Shown here in pieces: positions 16,665-26,265 of a DNA stretch of 29,678 nt (its first letter is position 1; each line of letters starts with the position of its first letter). The notes beneath the pieces are model-generated. The model worked only from the letters and a program-made list of their open reading frames with translations, made no database searches and was not told the origin of the DNA. The position numbers and the translations under genes were made by a program. The stretch is from a bacterium UBA6154. Lineage in GTDB: Bacteria > Actinomycetota > Actinomycetes > S36-B12. Location of the stretch: positions 1 to 29,678 of the forward strand of contig DIUQ01000052.1 of NCBI GenBank assembly GCA_002422375.1. The letters run 5' to 3'.

Positions 16665-17981
16665 CTAGTCCCGAATGACTCGGGGATTAACCTGCTCAAC
16701 CAGCCCGTGATCGAGTAATTCTGACACGAGAATGTCAATCTGCTCCTGCGGCCGGCCGGTGAGCTCAGCAATATCGGTCACCGAGTGGGATCCGTCGGAG
16801 TACGCCAGAATGTGCGTGCGTAGAAGTACTTCGTCAGCAACGGTGCGCGCATGCATGGTGTGATACAACCCTCGCTTGCCCAACTGCGGCTCACCTTTGA
16901 CCACAGTTTGCACGTAGACAGAGGACTCCAGTTGCGCAATACAGTCGCGCACCAATTCGAAACCACCCTGCAGACCCGCCGGAGTGACAAAGTCCAAATC
17001 ATCTAGAGATGTGTGGTACTCCCGGTATTCACCGTATTTTGTTCGCATCAAGGACACCAACGGTAGGTCAACCCCGGGCGCACAGTACTGGCGCTCGTCG
17101 CTTCCCCGGTCGAGATAGGAGTAGATAACTGGTTGGGGTGTGGCACTCACCACTCGCCGCGCTATTCGATCCATGGGTGTGTTGCCGTGACGGGAGGCGA
17201 GGTAGGAGTAATCACCCTCGTCCCCAATGCACGTGAGGTTGAATCCGGCGACCACATGCTCACGCAGGTGATCAAGGTGTCGATCAATATATGTCACTGC
17301 TCCAATAGTTTCAGGAATGAAAACAAACCGGTAAGTGAACTTTCGAGACTCTAATGACATGAGCCACCTGGCAATAGCCACAGACACCACCGGCCCGGAG
17401 AGTTCGTTGTTTGCCAGTGATGGGTGACACACGTAGGTGGAAATAAATACTTCAGCATCTGTCTCACCAGGGATTACCAGTTCGCCATACGTCAGCGAAC
17501 CAGGTTCGAGTGTGGACCGAATGACGGCGCGGTAGGTACCCGGGGACAGCGCATCACGTTGCTTCTGGGTGAGACAGAAACCCCAGGTACGGTTGTAGTA
17601 GCTGGTGACATAAGGGATCGCATCCGGCAATTCCGGATCCGAGTGCAGGTGTTCTTTTAAATCCTCGAGCGAAAACTCTTGATCGACGGGTTCGGAGTAA
17701 CTGACCACATGCACATTGCTGTCCGCGAAATCAATCACGCGCTCACCATTCGGTCCAACCAGGTACGCCTCGGTGATATTCCATTCATCTGGCACGACCC
17801 AGTCCAGGACGGTGGTGCCGGAGGGAACCTCGTGCACAGTGAGTCCAGGTAGATACTCACCGAGCACCGCTAGCGTGTCGCGAACCCCGTTACCCGTCAG
17901 GCTTCGAGGGAATGGCCAGAGTCGCGCAGCCAGCGCATGCATGAACTCGCCCTCTGTGAGCAACGCCTGGGGAGAATTCAC
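16665..17981 (-). CDS. DUF4910 aminopeptidase-like protein with C-terminal winged helix
   Basis: This 438-residue protein has the family three-part layout. An N-terminal part (about 10-160) with RLWPFPRSLTGNGVRDTL (20-37) carries an inserted DUF2172-like domain. An M28-type zinc peptidase-like core follows, and the C-terminus from about 370 is a winged helix (SHSVTDIAELTGRPQEQID). Likely metal ligands are H186 in YVCHPSLANNELSG, E224 in FIPETIGA, D295/E296 in RGSDERQY and H323 in YREYHTSLDD. Members occur in polysaccharide loci although no peptide substrate is obvious there. An amidase or deacylase activity on an amino sugar is a fair alternative to peptidase. The GTG start is the predicted +1 of a leaderless transcript. 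It heads the minus operon. Confidence 0.85.
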   Translation of the reverse strand: MNSPQALLTEGEFMHALAARLWPFPRSLTGNGVRDTLAVLGEYLPGLTVHEVPSGTTVLDWVVPDEWNITEAYLVGPNGERVIDFADSNVHVVSYSEPVDQEFSLEDLKEHLHSDPELPDAIPYVTSYYNRTWGFCLTQKQRDALSPGTYRAVIRSTLEPGSLTYGELVIPGETDAEVFISTYVCHPSLANNELSGPVVSVAIARWLMSLESRKFTYRFVFIPETIGAVTYIDRHLDHLREHVVAGFNLTCIGDEGDYSYLASRHGNTPMDRIARRVVSATPQPVIYSYLDRGSDERQYCAPGVDLPLVSLMRTKYGEYREYHTSLDDLDFVTPAGLQGGFELVRDCIAQLESSVYVQTVVKGEPQLGKRGLYHTMHARTVADEVLLRTHILAYSDGSHSVTDIAELTGRPQEQIDILVSELLDHGLVEQVNPRVIRD

Positions 17982-17986
17982 TCGCC

Positions 17987-17993
17987 TAGACTA
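17987..17993. promoter_or_regulatory. Shared bidirectional -10 box TAGACTA
   Basis: The 7-mer TAGACTA holds two overlapping TANNNT boxes: TAGACT on + (17987-17992) and TAGTCT on - (17993-17988). On the minus strand six bases separate it from GTG 17981, so +1 is the start codon. On the plus strand nine bases separate it from ATG 18002, giving a 3-base leader. The start codons are only 20 bp apart, so each -35 region would lie inside the other gene. Confidence 0.6.
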
Positions 17994-18001
17994 GCCACAC
18001 C

Positions 18002-18791
18002 ATGAACCCCGAGATCCCGGCACGAGTCCTGATCGTGATCGCCACGTTGGGGCAGCGGCCGACCTACCTCCGGCAGACAATCGAGTCCATCACGGCCCAG
18101 CCCGTGCCGGTCGACATGGTGATGGTCGCCCCCATGGGAAACCCCGAAATCACCGCTCTGTCGGCGGAATTCGGTATTGCCGTCCTCCCTGACCCCGGTT
18201 CACTCCCCGCGGCCATCAACCTCGGTGCCAGCGCCCTCCAAGCCCACCACGACTACATCAATTGGCTCAATGACGACGATTACCTCGAGCCTGACTCCCT
18301 GCCAGCAGTCATCTCCGCCCTGGATTCCGACCCCCGGGCGGTTGTCGCTTTTGGCCACTGCCGCTATGTGGATGCTGAGGGAACCCAACTGTGGGTGAGC
18401 AAAGCGGGAAAACTCGCCCCCATGATCCTGTCGTGGGGACCCGATCTGATTCCCCAGCCCGGAATGTTGGTCCGAACCTCGGCATGGACGCACGTGGGTG
18501 GTGTGGACCCTTCCTTTAACCTGGCCTTTGACCTTGATCTTTTGCTCCGACTCAAAAAGGTCGGACACCTCAAGTCCGTGGACAAGATTGTTTCCAACTT
18601 CCGTTGGCATCCCGATTCACTCACCGTAGATGATCGCTCCACAAATCTCGCTGAATCGGAGCGGGCCAAGCGCCAGTCACTACCAGCAGTTCTCCGACCG
18701 GTCAGTCGCGTGTGGGATATCCCAGTCCGGCTAGCTATTCGTGCCGCAGCTCACCGGGTCACTTCACAGGCTCAGCCGCCTAAGGATTCCC

Positions 18792-18799
<8 letters not shown>
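18002..18799 (+). CDS. Glycosyltransferase family 2
   Basis: This 265-residue inverting GT-A enzyme has RVLIVIATLGQRPTYLRQTI (8-27) as the first strand and helix. It carries PGSLPAAINLGASAL (65-79) and a metal site INWLNDDDYLEPDSL (86-100), with IPQPGMLVRTSAWTHVGG and AFDLDLLLRL further on, the acceptor-side blocks of GT2. The C-terminal 50 residues are basic and may contact the membrane. The DNA here is noticeably more GC-rich than in the flanking operons. The ATG has no ribosome site and sits three bases from the predicted +1 of a shared promoter. The next gene begins inside its 3' end. Confidence 0.9.
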
Positions 18800-21008
<2,209 letters not shown>

Positions 21009-21797
21009 CTACTTACCCATCCGCTGTACCAATTGTTTGTACACCCACACTTTCCCAAAGTGCCAGAGTGTATTCCACCGCTCCCGGATTCCCGCCCAAC
21101 CACGCAACGAATAGACGTTCCGCCGAGCCCGGTGAAATTCCATAAAGGACTCCTGCCATGCGTGTGTGGAAGTACCACCTTCATGAAATGACATGATCAC
21201 CTGGTCCGTCACCAGTGGTATGGATATTTCGCCTAGTCTCAATGCGGCGTGATAATCCGCGGAAATCACGTACTCCGTAGAGAACCCTTGCAACTCCCGC
21301 AGTGTTTGTGTGCGCACCACGGTGGCCTGGTGGGGTGGGAACACGCCTCGCGCGAAATGGTGGGCACGCTCCCGGTGAAAGTCCAGTTTTCCCGTCATGG
21401 CTTCCGTGCCCAATTCATCCACCACACACACCCGACCAACAAGCCAAAGCGGTGACTCCCTATCCAGGATTTCATGTAGCCGTTCCAACGTGGAGTGCTC
21501 ATGAAAGTGATCCCCAGAATTGGCGAAAAGAATATAGGTACCTCGTGCGTTGTCGAGTCCGGCATTCATTGCCGGATAGATTCCCTGGGCGGGGAGCCAC
21601 TGATACTGAGCATCTAGTTCAGGAAGGCGGCGAAGGACGGCGGGAACTTCTTCGCGCGAATCCGAACTATCAATAACAATGTACTCAACCCCTGTGAGAT
21701 TTTGCTGTGCCATGGATTCAGCGGTAGCGGTAAACCCCACCTCGTCATTACGCACCACGGTAACGACACTCAGCCAGGGCGCAGTATCAGCTGTCAT
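21009..21797 (-). CDS. Glycosyltransferase family 2 (colanic-acid WcaE-like subgroup)
   Basis: This 262-residue GT-A protein has the strand WLSVVTVVRND (8-18), VEYIVIDSSDS (37-47), the subgroup mark QGIYPAMNAGLDNARGTYIL (71-90) and then FANSGDHF (91-98), where SGD takes the DXD place. FPPHQATVVR and YVISADYHAALRL later in the chain are also typical. The 'GIYDAMNKG'-like block defines a set of GT2 enzymes in exopolysaccharide loci. The start is ATG 21797, which overlaps the end of the upstream TylF-type gene by 11 bases, so translation is probably coupled. It precedes glf in the operon, making a galactofuranosyl donor possible but not demonstrated. Confidence 0.9.
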   Translation of the reverse strand: MTADTAPWLSVVTVVRNDEVGFTATAESMAQQNLTGVEYIVIDSSDSREEVPAVLRRLPELDAQYQWLPAQGIYPAMNAGLDNARGTYILFANSGDHFHEHSTLERLHEILDRESPLWLVGRVCVVDELGTEAMTGKLDFHRERAHHFARGVFPPHQATVVRTQTLRELQGFSTEYVISADYHAALRLGEISIPLVTDQVIMSFHEGGTSTHAWQESFMEFHRARRNVYSLRGWAGIRERWNTLWHFGKVWVYKQLVQRMGK

Positions 21798-22569
21798 GCG
21801 CAGCGGTCTTGATCATGACGCGTCCTGAGTAGTCAATTGGATGCATATAAGGGCGGTGACCCACACCGGTGAAATACTCGTCCACTGCCTTACGAGCACC
21901 CTGCCAATGTCCGTAGTCGTCCAAGATCATGACCCCGCCGATACTCAGTCGGGGGTAGAGCACCTCCAGTTCCACTTTGGTGGACTCATACCAGTCCGTG
22001 TCGAGTCGGAGCAAGCTAATTTTCTCTGGAACTCGCTCTCGGAGAGTCTGCGCAACGTCTCCTTCGACAAAGGTGAATCTGTCAAAGGGATATCCGGTTC
22101 CACGAACATTCGCCTCAACATCTGCCAAACCGGCAACGCACCACACATTGTTTCCATCCTCGACCGGGGTGGTAGCCAGCATGGAGTCGGCCAATGTTCC
22201 GGTCCCTGCCTCCACATCTTCCTGAGTGGGCGCGGTCATGCCCGCGAACGTGTCATAGAGCCAAATCCTTCGATCATTCACTCCCAGTGACTGCAGTTCA
22301 GATGCCATGGCCATGACGCTGCCACCACGCCAGACCCCACACTCAACAAAGTCACCGTCAACACCGGCGTCAATCACATGGCGCACGGCTCCGAGTAATG
22401 ACCACAGGCGCTCCGGAGAGGTCATGGTGTACGGAGCGAGGGAGGTGATCACTTCGCGGTCACGAGGTGTCGACTCGACCGGTAACCGCAGCTCCCGCGG
22501 ATTGACTCGGGAGACCTGGAGTCCAAATTTGCGGGCTACTCCATTAACCACTCGCTCTAAGGACTCCAC
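21787..22569 (-). CDS. TylF/MycF family O-methyltransferase
   Basis: This 260-residue protein has FVECGVWRGGSV (74-85) as SAM motif I, LYDTFAGM (104-111), LLRLDTDWYEST (186-197) and the metal-binding MILDDYGHWQGARKAVDEYF (214-233). All are diagnostic of the TylF/MycF family, which methylates deoxysugar hydroxyls in a Mg-dependent way in macrolide pathways and occurs widely in polysaccharide loci. The start GTG 22569 has no ribosome site but is exactly six bases after CATAAT, so a leaderless transcript of its own is predicted even though it lies in a minus operon. An O-methylated sugar in the glycan is inferred. Confidence 0.92.
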   Translation of the reverse strand: MESLERVVNGVARKFGLQVSRVNPRELRLPVESTPRDREVITSLAPYTMTSPERLWSLLGAVRHVIDAGVDGDFVECGVWRGGSVMAMASELQSLGVNDRRIWLYDTFAGMTAPTQEDVEAGTGTLADSMLATTPVEDGNNVWCVAGLADVEANVRGTGYPFDRFTFVEGDVAQTLRERVPEKISLLRLDTDWYESTKVELEVLYPRLSIGGVMILDDYGHWQGARKAVDEYFTGVGHRPYMHPIDYSGRVMIKTAAHDS

Positions 22570-22575
22570 CTGAGC

Positions 22576-22581
22576 ATTATG
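22576..22581 (-). promoter_or_regulatory. -10 box CATAAT of a leaderless TylF-type gene
   Basis: On the minus strand CATAAT (22581-22576) matches TATAAT at five positions. Six bases (GCTCAG) follow and then GTG 22569, so +1 is the start codon. It lies within the 21-bp gap after the GT25-like gene and would make this operon start at two points. Confidence 0.55.
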
Positions 22582-22590
22582 GCAGGTGAT

Positions 22591-23436
22591 TCACTGGTGA
22601 TCTTGACTTGAAAGATCATGCATGGAAAGTTGCACAATGGGCGCTGGATCAGTGAGCCAGCAGTCTCCGGCTCCAATCACCCCACGATCCCACAGCGACA
22701 TGAGAGCTTCATTTACTCTCCAGTCGATCGGGACTATTGGTTCAACGGGCAGCGCTTCGAGTTCCACAACAAGTTTCTCGAGAAAATCGCGACGGTAGGC
22801 GATTGCGCACACAGTGTTGGTGACGGGTCGGTCGCTGCGGAACAGATGCATGTCCTGGGGGCCGTGAGGGTGAAGTAAGTGGGCAATGCCTAATTCGTCG
22901 AGGGTGAATGACTCCGACAAGCTCACCAGCTGTGGTGGCACATTGGTTCGAACGAGATACTCAATAAGGTCCGCGAGCGCGGCCATATCTCGCGCTCCAG
23001 CATCGTCTTCAAGAATGAGGATCCACGCTGCGCCCGACTCCACGCCCGCCTTCATGAGATCCACATGCGAGTACTCAATGTTGAGCAGTCGCTCAACGAC
23101 CGCGGTATTGCCGCCTTGGAGCCGATCTAGAGCTAGCTTCGCCCGCCGCACCGCCATGCGGGCGGTAAATCGGGCCGACTTTTTGCCGCCGAGAAATGCG
23201 TGCCAACGCCGCTCTAACGTCAACTCACCGGCAACTGAGTCCACACTCATGCGTGGCGTAAGTGGGAACGAGGCGGTATCTAGCCGGTTATGTGTGTTGA
23301 TCCGCACCTCAACAGTCACTCCACGGTTGTGGAGTTCTTGCCCTAGGGCCTTGGCTGGGCCGCGCTCACCCTGATTAAAGGCAAAGCGGGACTTTGTATG
23401 GCTGACCAGACCAATGAATACCTCTGGCGCTGTCAT
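22591..23436 (-). CDS. GT25-like / unassigned GT-A glycosyltransferase
   Basis: This 281-residue protein is soluble. The N-terminus (PEVFIGLVSHTKSRF) looks like a GT-A first strand, and AWILILEDDAGARD (137-150) resembles the LEDD metal site of family 25 transferases. The middle region (70-120) is basic and helical, with no recognised match. PIVPIDWRVNEALMSLWDRG (about 244-263) has the acidic VDW-like element seen before the GT25 acceptor site. ATG 23436 is predicted as +1 of a leaderless transcript from the shared box at 23442-23448. It is the first gene of the operon that leads to TylF, GT2 and glf. The family assignment is tentative. Confidence 0.7.
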   Translation of the reverse strand: MTAPEVFIGLVSHTKSRFAFNQGERGPAKALGQELHNRGVTVEVRINTHNRLDTASFPLTPRMSVDSVAGELTLERRWHAFLGGKKSARFTARMAVRRAKLALDRLQGGNTAVVERLLNIEYSHVDLMKAGVESGAAWILILEDDAGARDMAALADLIEYLVRTNVPPQLVSLSESFTLDELGIAHLLHPHGPQDMHLFRSDRPVTNTVCAIAYRRDFLEKLVVELEALPVEPIVPIDWRVNEALMSLWDRGVIGAGDCWLTDPAPIVQLSMHDLSSQDHQ

Positions 23437-23441
23437 GAAAG

Positions 23442-23448
23442 TAGGCTA
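23442..23448. promoter_or_regulatory. Shared bidirectional -10 box TAGGCTA, doubly leaderless
   Basis: The 17-bp gap between two start codons contains TAGGCTA. On + it reads TAGGCT (23442-23447), then six bases and ATG 23454. On - it reads TAGCCT (23448-23443), then six bases and ATG 23436. Both predicted +1 positions are the A of an ATG, an exactly symmetrical arrangement. No -35 consensus is visible on either side, where it would fall within coding sequence. Confidence 0.65.
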
Positions 23449-23453
23449 GCGGC

Positions 23454-25406
23454 ATGCCTCAAGAGGATTCGCCCGGCGACCAATCCTCAGTTAGCAATAT
23501 TTCGACCGAGGAGCCGGCCAACGCTCATAGCGGGCTCAATGTCGTGGATTTTGATCGACCCAGCATCCTGTGGTCGGTCCGCAAGTCAATTTCACTGCTA
23601 AATCCCGGCAAGCGTCGCCTGCTCTTCTTTGCTACCGGGATTCAGGTGTCTCTCGGGCTCCTAGATTTAGTGGGAATTCTGCTCGTAGGTCTGCTCGCTG
23701 CCGTCGCGGTGTCAGGCATCGGGGTCAACCAATTACCCAGTTGGCTGACAAGTGCCATTGATGCCGTGGGTCTGGGCAACGCCACGGTGTCCCAGCTCAG
23801 CGTGGGGATTGCGCTCGCGGCCGTTCTTATCTTGGTACTCAAGACATTCTTGTCAGCCCTCATGACCAAACGAATTACTCGCTTCCTGGCCAACCGCCAA
23901 GCCGACCTGTCCGTGCGACTTGCCAGTGATTTCCTCAGTCGCCCACTCAGTCAAGTCCAACGGTGGACCACTTCCGAGGCAATTTATGCCCTGGGCAACG
24001 GCGTTGCTGCGGCAACTGTGTCCCTCCTTGGATCAGCCATAACAATCGTGTCTGAGGTTTTTCTATTTTCTATTATTGGCATTTCGCTCCTTATTTATGA
24101 TCCAGTCTTGACCCTTGTTAGTGCAGTTTTTTTCGGATCCATCATTTTTTTTCTCCATCGAGTTCTCAGTCGCTGGTCAGCGCGAAACGCACAGATAGTC
24201 ACGGACACGTCCATTGACACCCTGACGGCGGTGTCAGATGCTCTTAGCACCTATCGAGAGACCATGGTTCTGAATCGGCGTGATCTCTATATTGATCGCT
24301 ATTCCACTCTCGTGGGGAAATATGCAGGGGCAAGTGCGTCCAACACATTTATTCTGGAAATTCCCAAATACGTTCTGGAATCCTCACTTTACTTCGGTGT
24401 TCTCCTATTGGGCGTGGTTCAGTTTCTCACCAAGGATTGGGCTGCTGCCGCTGCCACCGTCGGCCTCTTTCTGGCGGCTGGCTCCCGAGTAATACCCGCC
24501 CTGCTTCGCCTTCAAGGTGCCGGCATCACGATCAAGAACGCCAGTATTCAAGCGCAACCGACCTTCTTCATGTTTGACTTTCTGCAACAGAACCCCCGGA
24601 TTTCAATACCGCGTGCGCAGCGCATCACGGCACGCGAGATCAATGAGAAACTCGCCGGCGGCTTTCCTGATTTCCATGCATCAGTTGTCGTTGATTCGGT
24701 CTCACTCACTTACCCTGATGCAACAGAGCCGGCATTGAGAAATGTCAGCCTGCAGATCCCCCAGGGAACATCTACTGCCCTCGTTGGTTCTACCGGCGCA
24801 GGGAAGTCAACTCTGTCGGACATTATTTTGGGGGTGTTAGATCCTGACCTTGGTTCCGTGACCATTAGTGGGGTTTCGCCACGCGAAGCGATTGACCGTT
24901 GGCCCGGTGCGGTGACCTATGTACCGCAAGCAGTCGCCCTTGTCGAGGGCACAGTACGCGACAATGTTGCACTGGGTCTTCCCCGTGAGTTTGTAAATGA
25001 CGATCTCGTATGGGAAGCCCTGGAACGTGCTCACCTGGCAGAATTCCTTCGCGTGTCCCGAGAGGGCCTCGACACAAAAATCGGCGAGCGGGGATTCCGA
25101 CTCAGTGGCGGGCAACGTCAACGGCTTGGCATTGCCCGAGCCTTGTTTACCCGCCCTAAGTTGCTGATTTTGGACGAGGCCACGAGTTCACTGGATTCCG
25201 AAACAGAGCAGGCAATCACGGACACATTGCGCGAATTAGAAGGACATGTCACCACCATCACCGTTGCGCATCGATTGGCGACTGTACGACTGGCTGACCA
25301 AATCGCGTTCTTTAGAAATGGTGAACTCGTCTCCCGAGGAACGTTCGAAGAAGTTCGAGAGCAGGTTCCAGATTTCCGGCGTCAAGCTGCTTTGCTAGGT
25401 CTCTAG
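23454..25406 (+). CDS. ABC transporter, fused permease and ATPase (glycan flippase type)
   Basis: This 650-residue half-transporter has a cytoplasmic N-tail, six apparent membrane spans within about 58-345 and a C-terminal ATPase. The ATPase shows Walker A GSTGAGKST (445-453), Q-loop near VPQAVALVEGT, signature LSGGQRQR (550-557), Walker B LLILDEATSSLD (570-581) and switch histidine H606. The layout is that of MsbA and PglK, exporters that flip lipid-linked glycans. It would act as a homodimer in the membrane. The start is fixed by a leaderless promoter whose +1 is ATG 23454. It leads an operon with a GT2 gene and a membrane protein and is the only transporter in the window, so it is the best candidate for moving the glycan outward. 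Confidence 0.92.
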   Translation: MPQEDSPGDQSSVSNISTEEPANAHSGLNVVDFDRPSILWSVRKSISLLNPGKRRLLFFATGIQVSLGLLDLVGILLVGLLAAVAVSGIGVNQLPSWLTSAIDAVGLGNATVSQLSVGIALAAVLILVLKTFLSALMTKRITRFLANRQADLSVRLASDFLSRPLSQVQRWTTSEAIYALGNGVAAATVSLLGSAITIVSEVFLFSIIGISLLIYDPVLTLVSAVFFGSIIFFLHRVLSRWSARNAQIVTDTSIDTLTAVSDALSTYRETMVLNRRDLYIDRYSTLVGKYAGASASNTFILEIPKYVLESSLYFGVLLLGVVQFLTKDWAAAAATVGLFLAAGSRVIPALLRLQGAGITIKNASIQAQPTFFMFDFLQQNPRISIPRAQRITAREINEKLAGGFPDFHASVVVDSVSLTYPDATEPALRNVSLQIPQGTSTALVGSTGAGKSTLSDIILGVLDPDLGSVTISGVSPREAIDRWPGAVTYVPQAVALVEGTVRDNVALGLPREFVNDDLVWEALERAHLAEFLRVSREGLDTKIGERGFRLSGGQRQRLGIARALFTRPKLLILDEATSSLDSETEQAITDTLRELEGHVTTITVAHRLATVRLADQIAFFRNGELVSRGTFEEVREQVPDFRRQAALLGL

Positions 25407-25410
25407 AGCC

Positions 25411-26265
25411 ATGGAGGAACTGACACCGAAGAGTGTTTCTGCCGTTGTCTGCACCATGAACTCGATCAGTGGCATTCGACAGTGTTTGGAGTCACTTCGC
25501 GCGTCAGGTGTTGGCGAGTTAATTGTGGTGGATGCCCACTCCACGGACGGAACCCTCGAAGTGGCTCGCGAGCTGGCAGACATGGTGCTTTCTGATCCAG
25601 GTTTGGGGCTCGGCATGGCACGCAATGTGGGAATTGCCCAGTCCTCTGGTGCACTAATTCTGAATATGGGATCGGACAACATACTTCCGCCCGGTGCGCT
25701 GAACACCATGATCGACTACCTCACCACCGGGAACTTTCACGGAGTAAGTGCTCAAACTCGCGTCTTGGGAGATTCATATGTTGCCCGCGGCCTCAACGTG
25801 TGGCGCAGTGGAAAGTTTCCGCCCGGCGAACGTTCAGTGATTGGAACGCCAACCCTTTTTATTGGCGACCTCCTCAGAGCTCACCCCTACGACTCTTCTC
25901 GTCGCTTTTCTGACGATTCGGAACTGTGTGAGCGGTGGACAGCAGAATTTGGTGCTCGATTCGGTATTTCAGAGGCCGTCTGTCTCGAAGTGGGCAAGGT
26001 CTCGTGGAAAGAAGTAGAGATCCGAGCTTTTATGTATGGTGAATCCGATCACGAGGTTTTCACTCACGGGCGTGCATCACGTGGCTGGGGGTTCAACCGA
26101 TCGCTCACTTCTGTCCTCCACCCGGTGAAATCCGATTTGGTGGAACCACTTGCTTCTGATCAATCGATCGTCGACAAATTAACGGCCATCCCGTTCCTTA
26201 CGGCTTTCACCTCATTGCGTTACCTAGGCTGGATTCGCGAGAGTTGGAGCACCAACCGTGATTAA
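25411..26265 (+). CDS. Glycosyltransferase family 2
   Basis: This 284-residue GT-A enzyme has VSAVVCTMNSISGIRQCLES (9-28), VVDAHSTDGTLEVA (39-52), the subgroup block GLGLGMARNVGIAQSSGA (64-81) and a metal-site-like NMGSDNILPPGAL (85-97), where SDN replaces DXD. Later GTPTLFIGDLL and FSDDSELCERW correspond to the acceptor-side regions with the catalytic base (D-D-S-E-L). ATG 25411 is only four bases after the ABC stop and has no clear ribosome site, so re-initiation is likely. The stop overlaps the next GTG start by eight bases. Sugar specificity cannot be assigned. Confidence 0.88.
   Translation: MEELTPKSVSAVVCTMNSISGIRQCLESLRASGVGELIVVDAHSTDGTLEVARELADMVLSDPGLGLGMARNVGIAQSSGALILNMGSDNILPPGALNTMIDYLTTGNFHGVSAQTRVLGDSYVARGLNVWRSGKFPPGERSVIGTPTLFIGDLLRAHPYDSSRRFSDDSELCERWTAEFGARFGISEAVCLEVGKVSWKEVEIRAFMYGESDHEVFTHGRASRGWGFNRSLTSVLHPVKSDLVEPLASDQSIVDKLTAIPFLTAFTSLRYLGWIRESWSTNRD

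Noticed and set aside
18741..18791. Upstream start for the GT-B-like gene
   Set aside because: GTG 18792 has AAGGA five bases upstream and begins just before the first beta-strand; the extension lies inside the GT2 gene.
22886..23374. 162-residue open frame on the plus strand
   Set aside because: It is entirely antisense to the GT25-like gene, is rich in Ser, Arg and Pro without domain features, and has no promoter or ribosome site of its own.
23442..23448. TAGGCTA as a restriction or regulator half-site instead of a promoter
   Set aside because: A 7-mer could be a protein-binding site, but the exact six-base distance to both ATGs and the same geometry at other single promoters favour a -10 element.
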